64,000 bases of DNA from Bradyrhizobium sp. Tv2a-2 (GCF_000472425.1 NZ_AXAI01000010.1:1-64000); one strand, 5' to 3'; positions 25,153 to 34,105 are shown, counted from the first letter of the stretch. Numbers and translations are program-made. The notes: generated from the sequence alone by a model not told the origin.

Positions 25153-26745
25153 ATGTCGACGCTTATTCCCCATGGCGCGTGCCTGCTGTGGACGCCGGAA
25201 TTGATCTGGCTGAACGTCGTTTCCGACGCGATGGTGGCGGTCGCCTTCTTTGCCACGGCTTTCGTGCTTGGGTTCTTCGTCTGGCGGCGGCGCCACCACG
25301 TCATGTTCGGCGGCGTGCTCTGGGTGTTTGCGATCTTCGCCGTGGTCTGCGGCGTGACCCGGCTGGAATCGATCCTCACCGTGTGGGTGCCCGCTTACCA
25401 GATCGAGGCTATCACCAAAGGCCTGCTTGCGCCGATCGCGCTCGCGATCACGGCGGCCCTGCTGCTGATGCTGCCGCGGCTCCTGGTGCTGCCCACACGG
25501 ATCCAGCTTGCCGAAGCCTATACGGCGCTGGAGGAGGAGATCCGGCAGCGCCGCAAGGCCGAGGCCATGGTCAAGCGTTTTCAGGAGATCGAGGCCAATG
25601 AGGCCCAGGTCCGGCAAGCGCAGAAGATGGAGGCGATCGGCCAGCTCACCGGCGGCGTCGCGCACGACTTCAACAACATCCTCACCGTGATCACCGGAAC
25701 GATCGAAATCCTCGGCGATGCGGTCAAGGACCGACCGCATCTCGCCCAGATCGCCGATCTGATCAGCGCGGCCGCGGCAAGGGGCGCGGATCTGACCAAG
25801 CACCTGCTGGCCTTCAGCCGCCGCCAGCCACTCCAGCCGCGCTCGACAGACATCAATGCGCTGGTCGTTGATGCCGGGCGCCTGCTGCGGCGGACGCTTG
25901 GCGAGGACATCGAGATCGAATCGATGCTGGCGCACGATCTGGCGCCCGCCCTGATCGATCCGAGCCAGCTCTCGACCGCGATCCTCAACCTCGCCCTCAA
26001 TGCGCGTGACGCCATGCCCGGCGGCGGCAAATTGACGTTGGAAACCAAAAATGCCGTGCTCGACGAAAACTACGCGCGCGCCAACAACGAGGTCAGGCCG
26101 GGCAACTATGTCCTGATTGCAGTGAGCGACACAGGGCACGGAATTCCGGGCAACCTGCGCGACAAGGTGTTCGAGCCGTTCTTCACCACCAAGGATGCCG
26201 GGAAGGGATCCGGGCTGGGCTTGAGCATGGTCTATGGTTTCGTCAAGCAGTCGGACGGACATATCAATATCTACAGCGAAGAGGGCCACGGCACGACCGT
26301 GAAGCTCTATCTGCCGCGGGCTGCGACGCCGCCGGAGGCGTCCGACGCCGAGACCGGCATCTCCAGCAGCGAAGGCGGCGACGAGTTCATCCTGCTGGTC
26401 GAGGACGACCCGCTGGTCCGGCAATATGTCGTGACGCAGATCGGCCGCCTCGGCTACCACACGCTGGCAGCCAGCAACGCCGCCGAGGCGCTGGCCGTCA
26501 TCGACCGGGGCGAGCGCATCGATCTACTGTTTACCGACGTGATGCTCCCCGGGGGAATGAACGGCCGTCAGCTCGCGACCGAGGCGCTCAAGCGACGCCC
26601 GGAACTCAAGGTGCTCTACACCTCCGGCTATACCGAGAACGCCCTCGTCCATCACGGCCGCCTCGACCCCGGCGTGCTGTTGCTGCCGAAGCCCTATCTC
26701 AGCTCCGATCTCGCACGCATGCTGCGCACCGCGCTGGCGTCGTGA
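25153..26745 (+). CDS. Hybrid histidine kinase with ETR1-like membrane sensor and C-terminal receiver
   Basis: The 530-residue protein has three membrane helices (~20-110) of the ethylene-receptor-like type ('ELIWLNVVSDAMVAVAFFAT', 'CGVTRLESILTVWVPAYQIE'). A coiled coil, HisKA ('AIGQLTGGVAHDFNNIL', His171), HATPase_c ('NLALNARDAMPGGG', 'DTGHGIP', 'KGSGLGLSMVYGFV') and a receiver ('LLVEDDPLV', phosphate-accepting Asp462 in 'TDVMLPGG') follow. In ETR1 a Cys and a His four residues later bind copper; here Cys66 is kept but the His is Arg70. Ethylene binding is therefore unlikely. No separate output regulator is adjacent. Confidence 0.9.
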   Translation: MSTLIPHGACLLWTPELIWLNVVSDAMVAVAFFATAFVLGFFVWRRRHHVMFGGVLWVFAIFAVVCGVTRLESILTVWVPAYQIEAITKGLLAPIALAITAALLLMLPRLLVLPTRIQLAEAYTALEEEIRQRRKAEAMVKRFQEIEANEAQVRQAQKMEAIGQLTGGVAHDFNNILTVITGTIEILGDAVKDRPHLAQIADLISAAAARGADLTKHLLAFSRRQPLQPRSTDINALVVDAGRLLRRTLGEDIEIESMLAHDLAPALIDPSQLSTAILNLALNARDAMPGGGKLTLETKNAVLDENYARANNEVRPGNYVLIAVSDTGHGIPGNLRDKVFEPFFTTKDAGKGSGLGLSMVYGFVKQSDGHINIYSEEGHGTTVKLYLPRAATPPEASDAETGISSSEGGDEFILLVEDDPLVRQYVVTQIGRLGYHTLAASNAAEALAVIDRGERIDLLFTDVMLPGGMNGRQLATEALKRRPELKVLYTSGYTENALVHHGRLDPGVLLLPKPYLSSDLARMLRTALAS

Positions 26746-27036
26746 ACTCCTGCCGGATAGGCCGATGCTTGAGCGTGCCCGTCTTCGCTTGGTGCCGTGA
26801 CCACGCGCGAAGGTTGCACGCGCATTTGTGACAAGCTTTTGAAACGACTGCGCGCTGAACGCGAAAAAAATTCCAAGAGTGATCCTGTCTCCGAGCTGTT
26901 CGCTGAACTAGGGTGTGTTCAACAACATGGCGCTTTGGCCGACCGATTCGTTACGGGTCGGAACAATCGCCTCCGTCGCGACGCGAAAGTCTTCGCACTC
27001 GCGACATCGGGCGAAAACTTGGCGAGGGAGGGGACG

Positions 27037-28065
27037 GTGACAACAAAACATCTTCGCATTGCGGCCATCATTGCGGTCCTGTTGCAGGCTGGCGCCGCGG
27101 GATTGGCAAGCGCCGCGTCGCCAGGCAAGGGCGTCGCAATCGGCACGACGTTTCCCGACCACTTCCCGGTGATCGGAAACTTCTATCTCGGCAAGCCGGT
27201 GATTGGCTTCGGCTCCGATATCGGCCGTGTCGAGCGCATCCCGGTGATCTTCCTCCATGGTAACAATGATTCTCCGTATCCGACCGCCTGCAACCCCTTT
27301 GGGCGCGTCCAGGCCTTCGCGCAATTCTTCCTGGATCACGGCTATCACCCAAGCGAACTCTGGGGGCTCGGCTATCAAGGCGATCAGTGCGACCTTGCGC
27401 AGGACAACACCCATCGCTCAGGCATCTCGCACACCACTGCAGTGGCGGTGCCGATGCTGCGCCAGTTCGTGCAGGCGGTGCTCGACTTCACCGGCGCCAA
27501 GCGCGTCGACATCGTCGCCCACAGTCTCGGCGTTACCGTGGCGCGGGAATGGATGCTGCAGGACAATGCCTATCGCAAGGTGCGGGCGCTCGTCGCCATC
27601 GACGGCCCCAATCACGGCATCATCGACTGCTCGCCCAACCCGGCCAATTTCTACCAGTTGGTGAGCGGCGGCGGCTTCACGCCGAGCAGCGCGGTATGCG
27701 ACGAGTACGGCTCAGACCACACCCAGTTGCTTGGCGTGCTGAACGCCGGGGGCGAGACGCCGGGCCCGACACGTTACCTGGTCATCCGCAACAAGCCGGG
27801 CACACCCGACTTCGTCTACAACAGTCTGCCGGACGGCTCCCTCCCCGGCGTTCCCGCCGAGGATCGCGACGGCAACCCGCATGATTTCACCGAAAGCGCC
27901 GCTCTCGCCAGCGCCAAAACAATCGACCTGACCGGCCAGGGACAATACGACCCGGTCCTCTCTACCTCCCATCTCGGAATCCTGAACTCGCCTGACACGC
28001 GCGGCGCCGCACTGCAGTTCCTGACCTCACTACCGGGACGCCCCGATCAAGAGAGTGGAGATTAA
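27037..28065 (+). CDS. Secreted lipase/esterase (alpha/beta hydrolase)
   Basis: The start is GTG at 27037, behind a GGGAGGGG ribosome site, giving 342 residues with a signal peptide ('LRIAAIIAVLLQAGAAGLAS'). The longer upstream frame would put 80 non-signal residues first. Features are an oxyanion 'VIFLHGNNDSPYP' (~70-82) and the nucleophile elbow 'VAHSLGV' with Ser163. 'GPNHGI' and several cysteines fit the class 2-type secreted lipases. It hydrolyses ester bonds of lipids or polymers outside the inner membrane. Neighbours give no substrate hint. Confidence 0.88.
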   Translation: MTTKHLRIAAIIAVLLQAGAAGLASAASPGKGVAIGTTFPDHFPVIGNFYLGKPVIGFGSDIGRVERIPVIFLHGNNDSPYPTACNPFGRVQAFAQFFLDHGYHPSELWGLGYQGDQCDLAQDNTHRSGISHTTAVAVPMLRQFVQAVLDFTGAKRVDIVAHSLGVTVAREWMLQDNAYRKVRALVAIDGPNHGIIDCSPNPANFYQLVSGGGFTPSSAVCDEYGSDHTQLLGVLNAGGETPGPTRYLVIRNKPGTPDFVYNSLPDGSLPGVPAEDRDGNPHDFTESAALASAKTIDLTGQGQYDPVLSTSHLGILNSPDTRGAALQFLTSLPGRPDQESGD

Positions 28066-28125
28066 AGACTCGCGAAGGCCGGCGCTGGACGGCCGTTCGG
28101 CTGCGCCCAGCGCCCGCCGAAGGAC

Positions 28126-28890
28126 CTATGCGCGGTCCTTTCGGAACGCAGCTTCGCCGGCGTCCGACACCTCGACCCATTTCGGGTGAGGCGCCGCCTC
28201 GGCCTCGTAATTGTCGTGCCAGTTCCACCATTTGTATGGCGGGGTTTGCGGATAGCCCGCGGGCGAGTCCTCCCAGACCTCCTGGCGGCCGAGCGGGGTC
28301 AGATCGAGATAGCTCCAGACCGTCCCCATCGCCTCGTCGCCGCGATTGTTGATGAAATAGGTGCGGAACACGCGCTCGCCGTCACGGACAAACACGTTGT
28401 GGCCGTGCCATTCGTCGACGCCGAAGTCCTTATCGAAGCTGTCGGTGATGGTGTACCAGGGTATCTCCCAGCCCATCCGCGTCTTCAGCCGCGAGATGTC
28501 CGGCTGCGGCGCCCGCGAGGCGTAGACCAGCGTGGTGTCGCGGACGTTGAGATGCGAGAGATGGGAGACCTGATCGGCGCCGAGCGAGCAGCCGCGGCAG
28601 GCGTGATCAGGCCAGCCGAACACGCCGGGCTCGAAGAAGGCGCGATAGACGATCAGCTGCCGCCGGCCCTCGAACAGGTCGAGCAGGTCGAGCTTGCCGC
28701 CCGGTCCCTCGAATGCGTATGTCTTCTCGACCGCCTGCCACGGCATCCGCCGCCGCTCCGCGGCGAGCGCATCGCGCGCGCGGGTAAAGGATTTCTCCTT
28801 CACCAGCATCGTTTGGCGTGCGGCCTCCCAGGCCTCTGCCGACACGATTGGAGGCGTGGTCATTCCGTGAAATCCGTTGTTCCCGTCCAT
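28126..28890 (-). CDS. DUF899 thioredoxin-like protein
   Basis: This 254-residue protein belongs to DUF899: 'LIVYRAFFEPGVFGWPDHAC' leads into 'CRGCSLGADQVSHLSHLN', a CxxC-type pair in a thioredoxin fold, and 'FRTYFINNRGDEAMGTVWSY' closes the fold. The conserved 'GWEIPWYTITDSFDKDFG' is diagnostic. Family members are predicted dithiol oxidoreductases with no established substrate. The ATG at 28863 (MTTPPIV) is an alternative start. Confidence 0.88.
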   Translation of the reverse strand: MDGNNGFHGMTTPPIVSAEAWEAARQTMLVKEKSFTRARDALAAERRRMPWQAVEKTYAFEGPGGKLDLLDLFEGRRQLIVYRAFFEPGVFGWPDHACRGCSLGADQVSHLSHLNVRDTTLVYASRAPQPDISRLKTRMGWEIPWYTITDSFDKDFGVDEWHGHNVFVRDGERVFRTYFINNRGDEAMGTVWSYLDLTPLGRQEVWEDSPAGYPQTPPYKWWNWHDNYEAEAAPHPKWVEVSDAGEAAFRKDRA

Positions 28891-29019
28891 CTGCTTCTCC
28901 TGTTCGCTGTCGCACCGGCGCTGCGCGAATTGTTGCTCGGCTCGCCGTGTTGCGCTCGCGAGACAAGCTAGTCGCGCCGATCAGGCGGTGGGAGTTACAA
29001 GTGTGTCGGGATTTGTTGG

Positions 29020-29088
29020 CCGGGCTTGTCCCGGTCATCCACGTGGGCCGGCGAGTACCAGGGACGTGGATGCCCGGGTCAAGCCCGG
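29020..29088. repeat. Long imperfect inverted repeat
   Basis: Arms at 29020-29044 and 29064-29088 are 25 bases each and pair at 23 positions around a 19-base loop; the right arm reads ACGTGGATGCCCGGGTC.... It sits between two minus-strand genes. The CCGGGC-x-GACCCGG pattern is a common intergenic element in Bradyrhizobium and could form a strong RNA stem. Confidence 0.7.
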
Positions 29089-29120
29089 AGGAGAGGACGG
29101 CGCGATTTGTCTCGCAGCCT

Positions 29121-29744
29121 TCACTCCGGAATCAATTTTGCCACTTCTCGATCGGAGCTACGTTCGCTGACAGACAGACCAGCCACGACACCCGCACGAT
29201 CCTCGGCGCTGCGGTTCTGGCTCATCTTGCGCTTGCCTTCGATGCGCGTGATCGGCAGCCGTAGACCCACAATGGCGCGAAGCTGCGCGGCGACGAACGG
29301 CTCCGGTGCGTCCTTGACCTCCCAGGGCGTGGCGCTGTCGCGTTCATGCAGTCTGGTCAGCCGCGTTACGATGTCGCGCAGACGCTCGGCGTCCTCGAAG
29401 AACTCGACCGGACCATAGGCATGGACCGCGACATAGTTCCAGGTCGGCACCACCCGATGCGTCTCCTGCTTGGCCGCATACCAGTTCGGGGTGATGTAGG
29501 CGTGCGGACCGAGGAACAGCGCCATCGCTTCGCCTGCGGGTGCGAGCTTCCAGTGCGGGTTGGCGCGGGCGACATGGCCGTACAGCGTGCCATAAGGCCC
29601 CTCGTCCCTGACCAGGAACATCGGCAGCGGTGTCGCGACCAGCCCCTGCTCGGTCGCGGTTACGAGATGCGACAGGCGGGCTTCGTCGATCGTCGCATGG
29701 ATCGCGGCAAGATCGTCCTCGCGAAAGGCTGGCGGCACATACAT
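29121..29744 (-). CDS. FMN-binding PaiB-family protein
   Basis: From the ATG at 29744 the protein is 207 residues. 'MYVPPAFREDDLAAIHATID', 'GPYGTLYGHVARANPHW' and 'PHAYITPNWYAAKQETHRVV' with 'PTWNYVAVHAYG' are characteristic of the PaiB family of flavin-binding split-barrel proteins. Bacillus PaiB is described as a transcriptional repressor of degradative-enzyme genes, but most family members are uncharacterised and may be flavoenzymes. The gene is divergent from the glutathione transferase, sharing a 197-base intergenic region. Confidence 0.9.
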   Translation of the reverse strand: MYVPPAFREDDLAAIHATIDEARLSHLVTATEQGLVATPLPMFLVRDEGPYGTLYGHVARANPHWKLAPAGEAMALFLGPHAYITPNWYAAKQETHRVVPTWNYVAVHAYGPVEFFEDAERLRDIVTRLTRLHERDSATPWEVKDAPEPFVAAQLRAIVGLRLPITRIEGKRKMSQNRSAEDRAGVVAGLSVSERSSDREVAKLIPE

Positions 29745-29941
29745 CGGTCGGCTCCTCAAGATGTCGCGACCATGCCCCGGAACTGGTCCCAGGAGAAGGG
29801 CCAGTTTTGGCGAGAATGGCCCAACCAATTTGATTGGAGCCCGGCCACCTGGAGCTGCAAATGGCCGGCCACGTCACCCTCGCCCACTGTGCTATATAGT
29901 GCCGGCCTTTTCCGGCTCCAATCATTCGCGCGGGAGCACCC

Positions 29942-30877
29942 ATGCCGCAAAGCCCTCCTGTTATCCTGCATCATTTCGAGCAGTCGCCGTTCTCCGAAAA
30001 AATCCGCCTGACCTTCGGCCTCAAGCAGATCGCCTGGCGGTCGTCGCTCATTTCCCGGATCATGCCGAGGCCCGACCTGATGCCATTGACCGGCGGCTAT
30101 CGCCGTACGCCGGTCATGCAGATCGGCGCCGACATCTATTGCGACACGCAATGCATCATGCGCGAGCTCGAGCTGAGATTTGCCGAGCCTTCGCTGTTTC
30201 CCGAGCGAAATCGTGGGATCGGCTGGGCGTCCGCGATGTGGACGGATAGGTCGTTCTTTCAGAACACCGTCAATCTCGTGTTCGGCTCGCTGGGGGACGC
30301 CGTGCCGCAGAGTTTTGTCGAGGACCGCGAGCGGCTGCGCGGTGCGAAATTCGATGTCGCCGCCATGAAGGCCGCCATTCCGCAGATGCGCGACCAATAT
30401 CGCGCGCATCTCGACTGGATCGAGAGCCAGCTCGCCGATCAGGGCACCTTTCTGTGCGGCGAGCGATGCGGCCTGCTCGACATCAACGCCTACATGAACG
30501 TGTGGTATGTGCGTTCCAACCTGCAGGTCGCGGACCAGCTGCTCAAAGGCTTCTCCCGGGTGCGCGACTGGGAACAACGGATGCGCGCGATCGGCCATGG
30601 CAAGAGAGTGGATATCTCCACTGCCGACGCGCTGGTGATCGCGCGGGACAGCACGCCGCAAACGGCTGACATGAGCGATCCGCTCGACCCCAACGGGCGC
30701 AAGGTCGGCGACCTCGTCGACGTCACACCGGATGACTATGGGAAAATCCCCGTGCGCGGGCGCATCGTTGCGTCATCGGCGCAGACCATCGCCATTGCCA
30801 GGCACGACGCTGCGGCGGGCGATGTCGTGGTGCATTTCCCACGCGCCGGCTTCCTGGTCACGCCGGCCGCAGCCTGA
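29942..30877 (+). CDS. Glutathione S-transferase with a C-terminal extension
   Basis: The 311-residue protein has an N-terminal thioredoxin-like GST domain ('VILHHFEQSPFSEKIRLTFG', then 'RRTPVMQIGADIYCDTQCIM') and an alpha-helical GST C-domain to about residue 225. About 85 further residues follow ('DPLDPNGRKVGDLVDVTPDD', 'GRIVASSAQTIAIARHDAAA'), a beta-rich segment not found in ordinary GSTs. The thiol-site Ser15 could activate glutathione. The role of the extension is unknown, though it is continuous in frame and of normal codon use. Confidence 0.88.
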   Translation: MPQSPPVILHHFEQSPFSEKIRLTFGLKQIAWRSSLISRIMPRPDLMPLTGGYRRTPVMQIGADIYCDTQCIMRELELRFAEPSLFPERNRGIGWASAMWTDRSFFQNTVNLVFGSLGDAVPQSFVEDRERLRGAKFDVAAMKAAIPQMRDQYRAHLDWIESQLADQGTFLCGERCGLLDINAYMNVWYVRSNLQVADQLLKGFSRVRDWEQRMRAIGHGKRVDISTADALVIARDSTPQTADMSDPLDPNGRKVGDLVDVTPDDYGKIPVRGRIVASSAQTIAIARHDAAAGDVVVHFPRAGFLVTPAAA

Positions 30878-30946
30878 CCGTCAGCAGCCCAACCGTCAGG
30901 AATCTGAACGGCGGCGTTGCAAAGCCGCCCACGTATGTTACGATTG

Positions 30947-30956
30947 GTAGCGTTAC
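30947..30956. promoter_or_regulatory. Putative BlaI-type operator upstream of the repressor gene
   Basis: GTAGCGTTAC is a dyad (GTA-4-TAC) 28 bases before the repressor start, within ACGATTGGTAGCGTTACAA. A related core, GTAGCATTAC, lies in the palindrome at 34063-34086 before the DUF1800 gene. BlaI/MecI family repressors bind TACA/TGTA-type dyads and usually autoregulate. Confidence 0.45.
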
Positions 30957-30983
30957 AAGAGCCTTAAGAATAGCGAGTGCCCC

Positions 30984-31370
30984 ATGGACGACAGCCTGCC
31001 CGAACTCGGCGATCTCGAACGCGAGGTGATGCAACTGGTTTGGGCTCACGGGCCAATCACGGCAGAGGACGTACGCGAGAGGCTGTCGCGCCGCCTCAAG
31101 GAATCGACCGTTCGCACCGTGCTGCGGCGTCTGGAGGACAAGGGCTACACTACGCACACGGTGGACGGGCGGACCTACGTCTACCAGGCCGCTGAACCGC
31201 GCGGACAGGTCGCGGCCAAGGCGGTCAAGCGCATTGTCGACTGGTTCTGCAATGGCTCGATCGAGGAGGTGCTGGTCGGCATGGTCGACAACGAAATGCT
31301 CGACCAGAAGCAGCTGAAGCTGCTGGCCGACCAGGTGGCCAAGGCGAAAGCCAAGGCGGCGAAAAAATAA
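30984..31370 (+). CDS. BlaI/MecI/CopY-family transcriptional repressor
   Basis: The 128-residue protein has the winged-helix DNA-binding domain ('ELGDLEREVMQLVWAHGPIT', 'RLKESTVRTVLRRLEDKGYT', 'VYQA') and the dimerisation tail ('FCNGSIEEVLVGMVDNEMLD'). In the classical system BlaI represses beta-lactamase genes until the partner membrane protease triggers its cleavage. That partner is encoded 62 bases downstream. The gene ends at an A6 run; deleting one A would read through into a further Lys/Ala-rich tail (see findings). Confidence 0.93.
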   Translation: MDDSLPELGDLEREVMQLVWAHGPITAEDVRERLSRRLKESTVRTVLRRLEDKGYTTHTVDGRTYVYQAAEPRGQVAAKAVKRIVDWFCNGSIEEVLVGMVDNEMLDQKQLKLLADQVAKAKAKAAKK

Positions 31371-31432
31371 GGCTGCAAAAAACAAAGCGGCGACGAAATG
31401 AGGCGGCAGGAAAAAAACGGGAGCGAAAAACA

Positions 31433-33985
31433 ATGCTGATCGTTCTGGCGGAGGCGGCACTGCGCTCCTTGCTGCTGGGAGGCATTGTCTGGGCCGCATT
31501 GGCCGTCTTCCGCGTGCGCAACCCGCACATCCAGATGTTCTCGTGGGCGCTGGTGCTCGTGGTATCGCTCGCAATGCCGCTGGCGATGGATTGGGCGACG
31601 CTGACCCTTACCCGCCATGTCTTGCCGCTAGCTGCGCCTGCACGCATCATGCCGCTTGAAGCGCTTCCGCTGGAGCCGCTGCAGGACTTCGGCGAGAACC
31701 TGAGCCAGACCCTGACCGAAGCCGCCGCGCCGGCCGCAACCGCGGTGAGAGGCCACGCGGCGCTGGACTGGCGACTGATCGCAACCGTGGTCTACGCCAT
31801 GGTCGCCGCCTTCCTGTTGCTGCGGCTCGTGATCGGGCTGCGCCTCACCTGGCGGATCGCCCGTGATGCGCGGCCGCTCGATGAGCCCTGGCTTGCCAGC
31901 GCGGATGTACGCATCACGCCGGCGATCGACGGACCCGTCACCTTCGGATCGATCATTCTGGTTCCGGCCGAATTCGACGAATGGGATTTTCGCAAGCGCG
32001 AGGCGGTGGTGGCCCATGAGAGCGCTCATGTCGCCAACCACGATTTCTACCTGCTGCTTGCCGCCTCGCTCAATCGCGCCCTGTTCTGGTTCAGCCCCTT
32101 TGCCTGGTGGCAGCTCGTCCGGCTTGCGGAGCTTGCCGAGATCATCAGCGACGCCGAGGCGATCGAGGTGCTCGACGACAGGCTGTCCTATGCCGAGATC
32201 CTGCTCGAGCTCGTGCAGAACATCGGACGCGCGAAGCTGGCCGGGCCGCAGATGGCCAGGATTTCCACCATCGGCACCCGCATCGAACGCATCGTCGCTG
32301 CGGTCGCAATGCCCCGGAAAGTGGACTGGCGGCAACGGCTCTGGATCGCGGCCGCCATCGCCCCCTTCGCCGTCACCTCCAGTGCGACGATTGCCTACCG
32401 TGCCGAGCCGCAGGCGATCCTTGCGCCCGATGCCGAGGCCGTTGCCGCGCCCGCGGCGGCAAAGCCCTTCGTCAATTTCTATTCCGTGGGCGGACGGAGT
32501 GTGTTTGCCGTTTTCCGCGAAGGCGACGAGCTGTTCGGGCAATTGACCGGGCAGCAGAAGCTGCGCCTCACCGTGACGCGCGGCGGCACCGCCACCTATG
32601 CGGCGGCCGGTGGTTCGCTCAGCTTTGCGCTCGATGCCGAGCGGCAATCGTCGCATCTGGCCGCGCAGTTGAACGGGCGGCAGATCCAGGCGGATCGTCT
32701 GGTCGAGCTGCCGCGCCCGCAGCTTTCGGCCGATGCGGGAGTGCCCGAGAATTTCGTCGGCTGGTATCGCGTCGGCGACTACCGCGTGCTTGCGGTTACA
32801 GGCGACGGCACAGGCCTGACGCTGAAGGAGACCGGACGGCCGTCTTTTGTTGCCGCACCCGATGGTGTGAACGCCTTTGCGGCTGCCGATGGCGATCTCG
32901 TCGCCTTCCTTGGCGATAGGGACGGCAAGGCCGATCACGTCCTCTTCTACGAACCCGGCCGCGGGGCGCGGCTCGGGGCACGCATCGATGAAGCCAAGGC
33001 GCAGGCGATCGAGGCGGGATTTGCGCGGCGCGTGGCCGAGATCCCCGATAAATTCCGCGACCAGATCCCGACGCCGGGAACCAAGGAGGCGATCCTGCGC
33101 GGGATTTCGGACATGGCGCGCGGCACGCCGAATTACGAGCGCATGAGCGCGTCGCTGGCGGCAAGAATCCGCCGGCAAGTCGACCAGCTGCATGCGATGT
33201 TCGTCTCGCTCGGCGCGGTGGAGCAGGTCTTCTTCCGCGGCGTCGGGCCGGGCGGCTACGACATCTATGGCGTGAAATTCGCGAACGGCTTTGCCGAGTT
33301 TCGCTTGCTGCTCGGCGCCGATGGCAAGGCCGAGGACGTCCTGTTCCGCCCCGATGGCAATGACGAGCCGGGCGGCGTCGCCGCGTGCACTACCGAGGCT
33401 GGCCTGAAGGCGCACGCCGACAACACGCCGATCAAGCTCACGCTCTATAACGGCAGCGGCGGCGATATCCAGCTCGCCAGCGTGGACGCCGCCGGCCAGC
33501 GCATTACGCAAGGCGCGGTCGGCGACAACATGACGTCCCAGATCCTGACCACCGTCGGCACGCCCTGGATCGTCGCCGATCGTGCCGGACGCTGCCTTGA
33601 GATCCTGCTGCCGGGACAGCGCACGCGCTATCACACGATCGACGCGCCGTCGTCCGACCGCGCCGCACATGCACTGGCGCCGCGCAGCACGCCACAGGCC
33701 GGCAGCGAGGACATGCTGCGCCACTACATCGAGGCGGTTGGCCGCGGCGAGCCGGACTACGATCACATGACGTCGGAGGTGGCGGCGCAGACGCGCCAGG
33801 CGCTTGCGGTGGACCAGGCGATCGTGGCGAGGCTCGGGGCGCTACGCGCCGTGTCGTTCCGCGGTGTGTCCCAGCTCGGCAGCGACATCTACACGGTGCA
33901 TTTTGCCAACGGCTCGGCGGAATGGCGCATCGGGATCGCCCGGGACGGCTCGATCGCGCGCATCGCGCTCGGGCCAGCCTATTAG
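31433..33985 (+). CDS. M56-family membrane metallopeptidase with multi-domain periplasmic region
   Basis: This 850-residue protein is the BlaR1-like partner of the repressor. The N-terminal half has four membrane helices (~8-28, 38-55, 115-137, 338-355) and the zinc protease motif 'VVAHESAHVANHD' (His195, Glu196, His199) with a downstream 'EIISDAEAIEVL'. The C-terminal ~490 residues contain no penicillin-binding domain. I see two ~75-residue modules like DUF3471 (~365-455 and 455-530), a VHL beta-domain-like segment ('IKLTLYNGSGGDIQLASVDA', 'TTVGTPWIVADRAGRCLEIL', ~665-735) and a ~90-residue duplicated alpha/beta module at ~558-645 and ~758-850 ('DIYGVKFANG' / 'DIYTVHFANG'). Confidence 0.88.
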   Translation: MLIVLAEAALRSLLLGGIVWAALAVFRVRNPHIQMFSWALVLVVSLAMPLAMDWATLTLTRHVLPLAAPARIMPLEALPLEPLQDFGENLSQTLTEAAAPAATAVRGHAALDWRLIATVVYAMVAAFLLLRLVIGLRLTWRIARDARPLDEPWLASADVRITPAIDGPVTFGSIILVPAEFDEWDFRKREAVVAHESAHVANHDFYLLLAASLNRALFWFSPFAWWQLVRLAELAEIISDAEAIEVLDDRLSYAEILLELVQNIGRAKLAGPQMARISTIGTRIERIVAAVAMPRKVDWRQRLWIAAAIAPFAVTSSATIAYRAEPQAILAPDAEAVAAPAAAKPFVNFYSVGGRSVFAVFREGDELFGQLTGQQKLRLTVTRGGTATYAAAGGSLSFALDAERQSSHLAAQLNGRQIQADRLVELPRPQLSADAGVPENFVGWYRVGDYRVLAVTGDGTGLTLKETGRPSFVAAPDGVNAFAAADGDLVAFLGDRDGKADHVLFYEPGRGARLGARIDEAKAQAIEAGFARRVAEIPDKFRDQIPTPGTKEAILRGISDMARGTPNYERMSASLAARIRRQVDQLHAMFVSLGAVEQVFFRGVGPGGYDIYGVKFANGFAEFRLLLGADGKAEDVLFRPDGNDEPGGVAACTTEAGLKAHADNTPIKLTLYNGSGGDIQLASVDAAGQRITQGAVGDNMTSQILTTVGTPWIVADRAGRCLEILLPGQRTRYHTIDAPSSDRAAHALAPRSTPQAGSEDMLRHYIEAVGRGEPDYDHMTSEVAAQTRQALAVDQAIVARLGALRAVSFRGVSQLGSDIYTVHFANGSAEWRIGIARDGSIARIALGPAY

Positions 33986-34056
33986 ACGCATAAAATACCG
34001 TCCCAGAAATGAGCCGCAGGCGGCCGCGCCATCCGCGCTTGCGTCGTGCGGCGCTA

Positions 34057-34086
34057 AATGCTACAAACCGTAGCATTACGGTTTGT
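34057..34086. promoter_or_regulatory. Overlapping palindromes, putative BlaI-type operator before the DUF1800 gene
   Basis: A perfect dyad ACAAACCGTA (34063-34072), 4-base spacer, TACGGTTTGT (34077-34086) overlaps a second perfect dyad AATGCTAC (34057-34064), 5-base spacer, GTAGCATT (34070-34077). The first ends 20 bases before the ATG at 34106. The shared core GTAGCATTAC resembles GTAGCGTTAC upstream of the repressor gene, suggesting the same regulator. Confidence 0.55.
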
Positions 34087-34105
34087 CACCATCAGGCGAC
34101 CATCC

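Noticed and set aside
31628..33766. 712-codon minus-strand open frame
   Set aside because: It is antisense to the M56 gene and has no conserved motif.
31433..33985. Ordinary BlaR1 beta-lactam receptor
   Set aside because: No SxxK penicillin-binding domain is seen after the membrane part.
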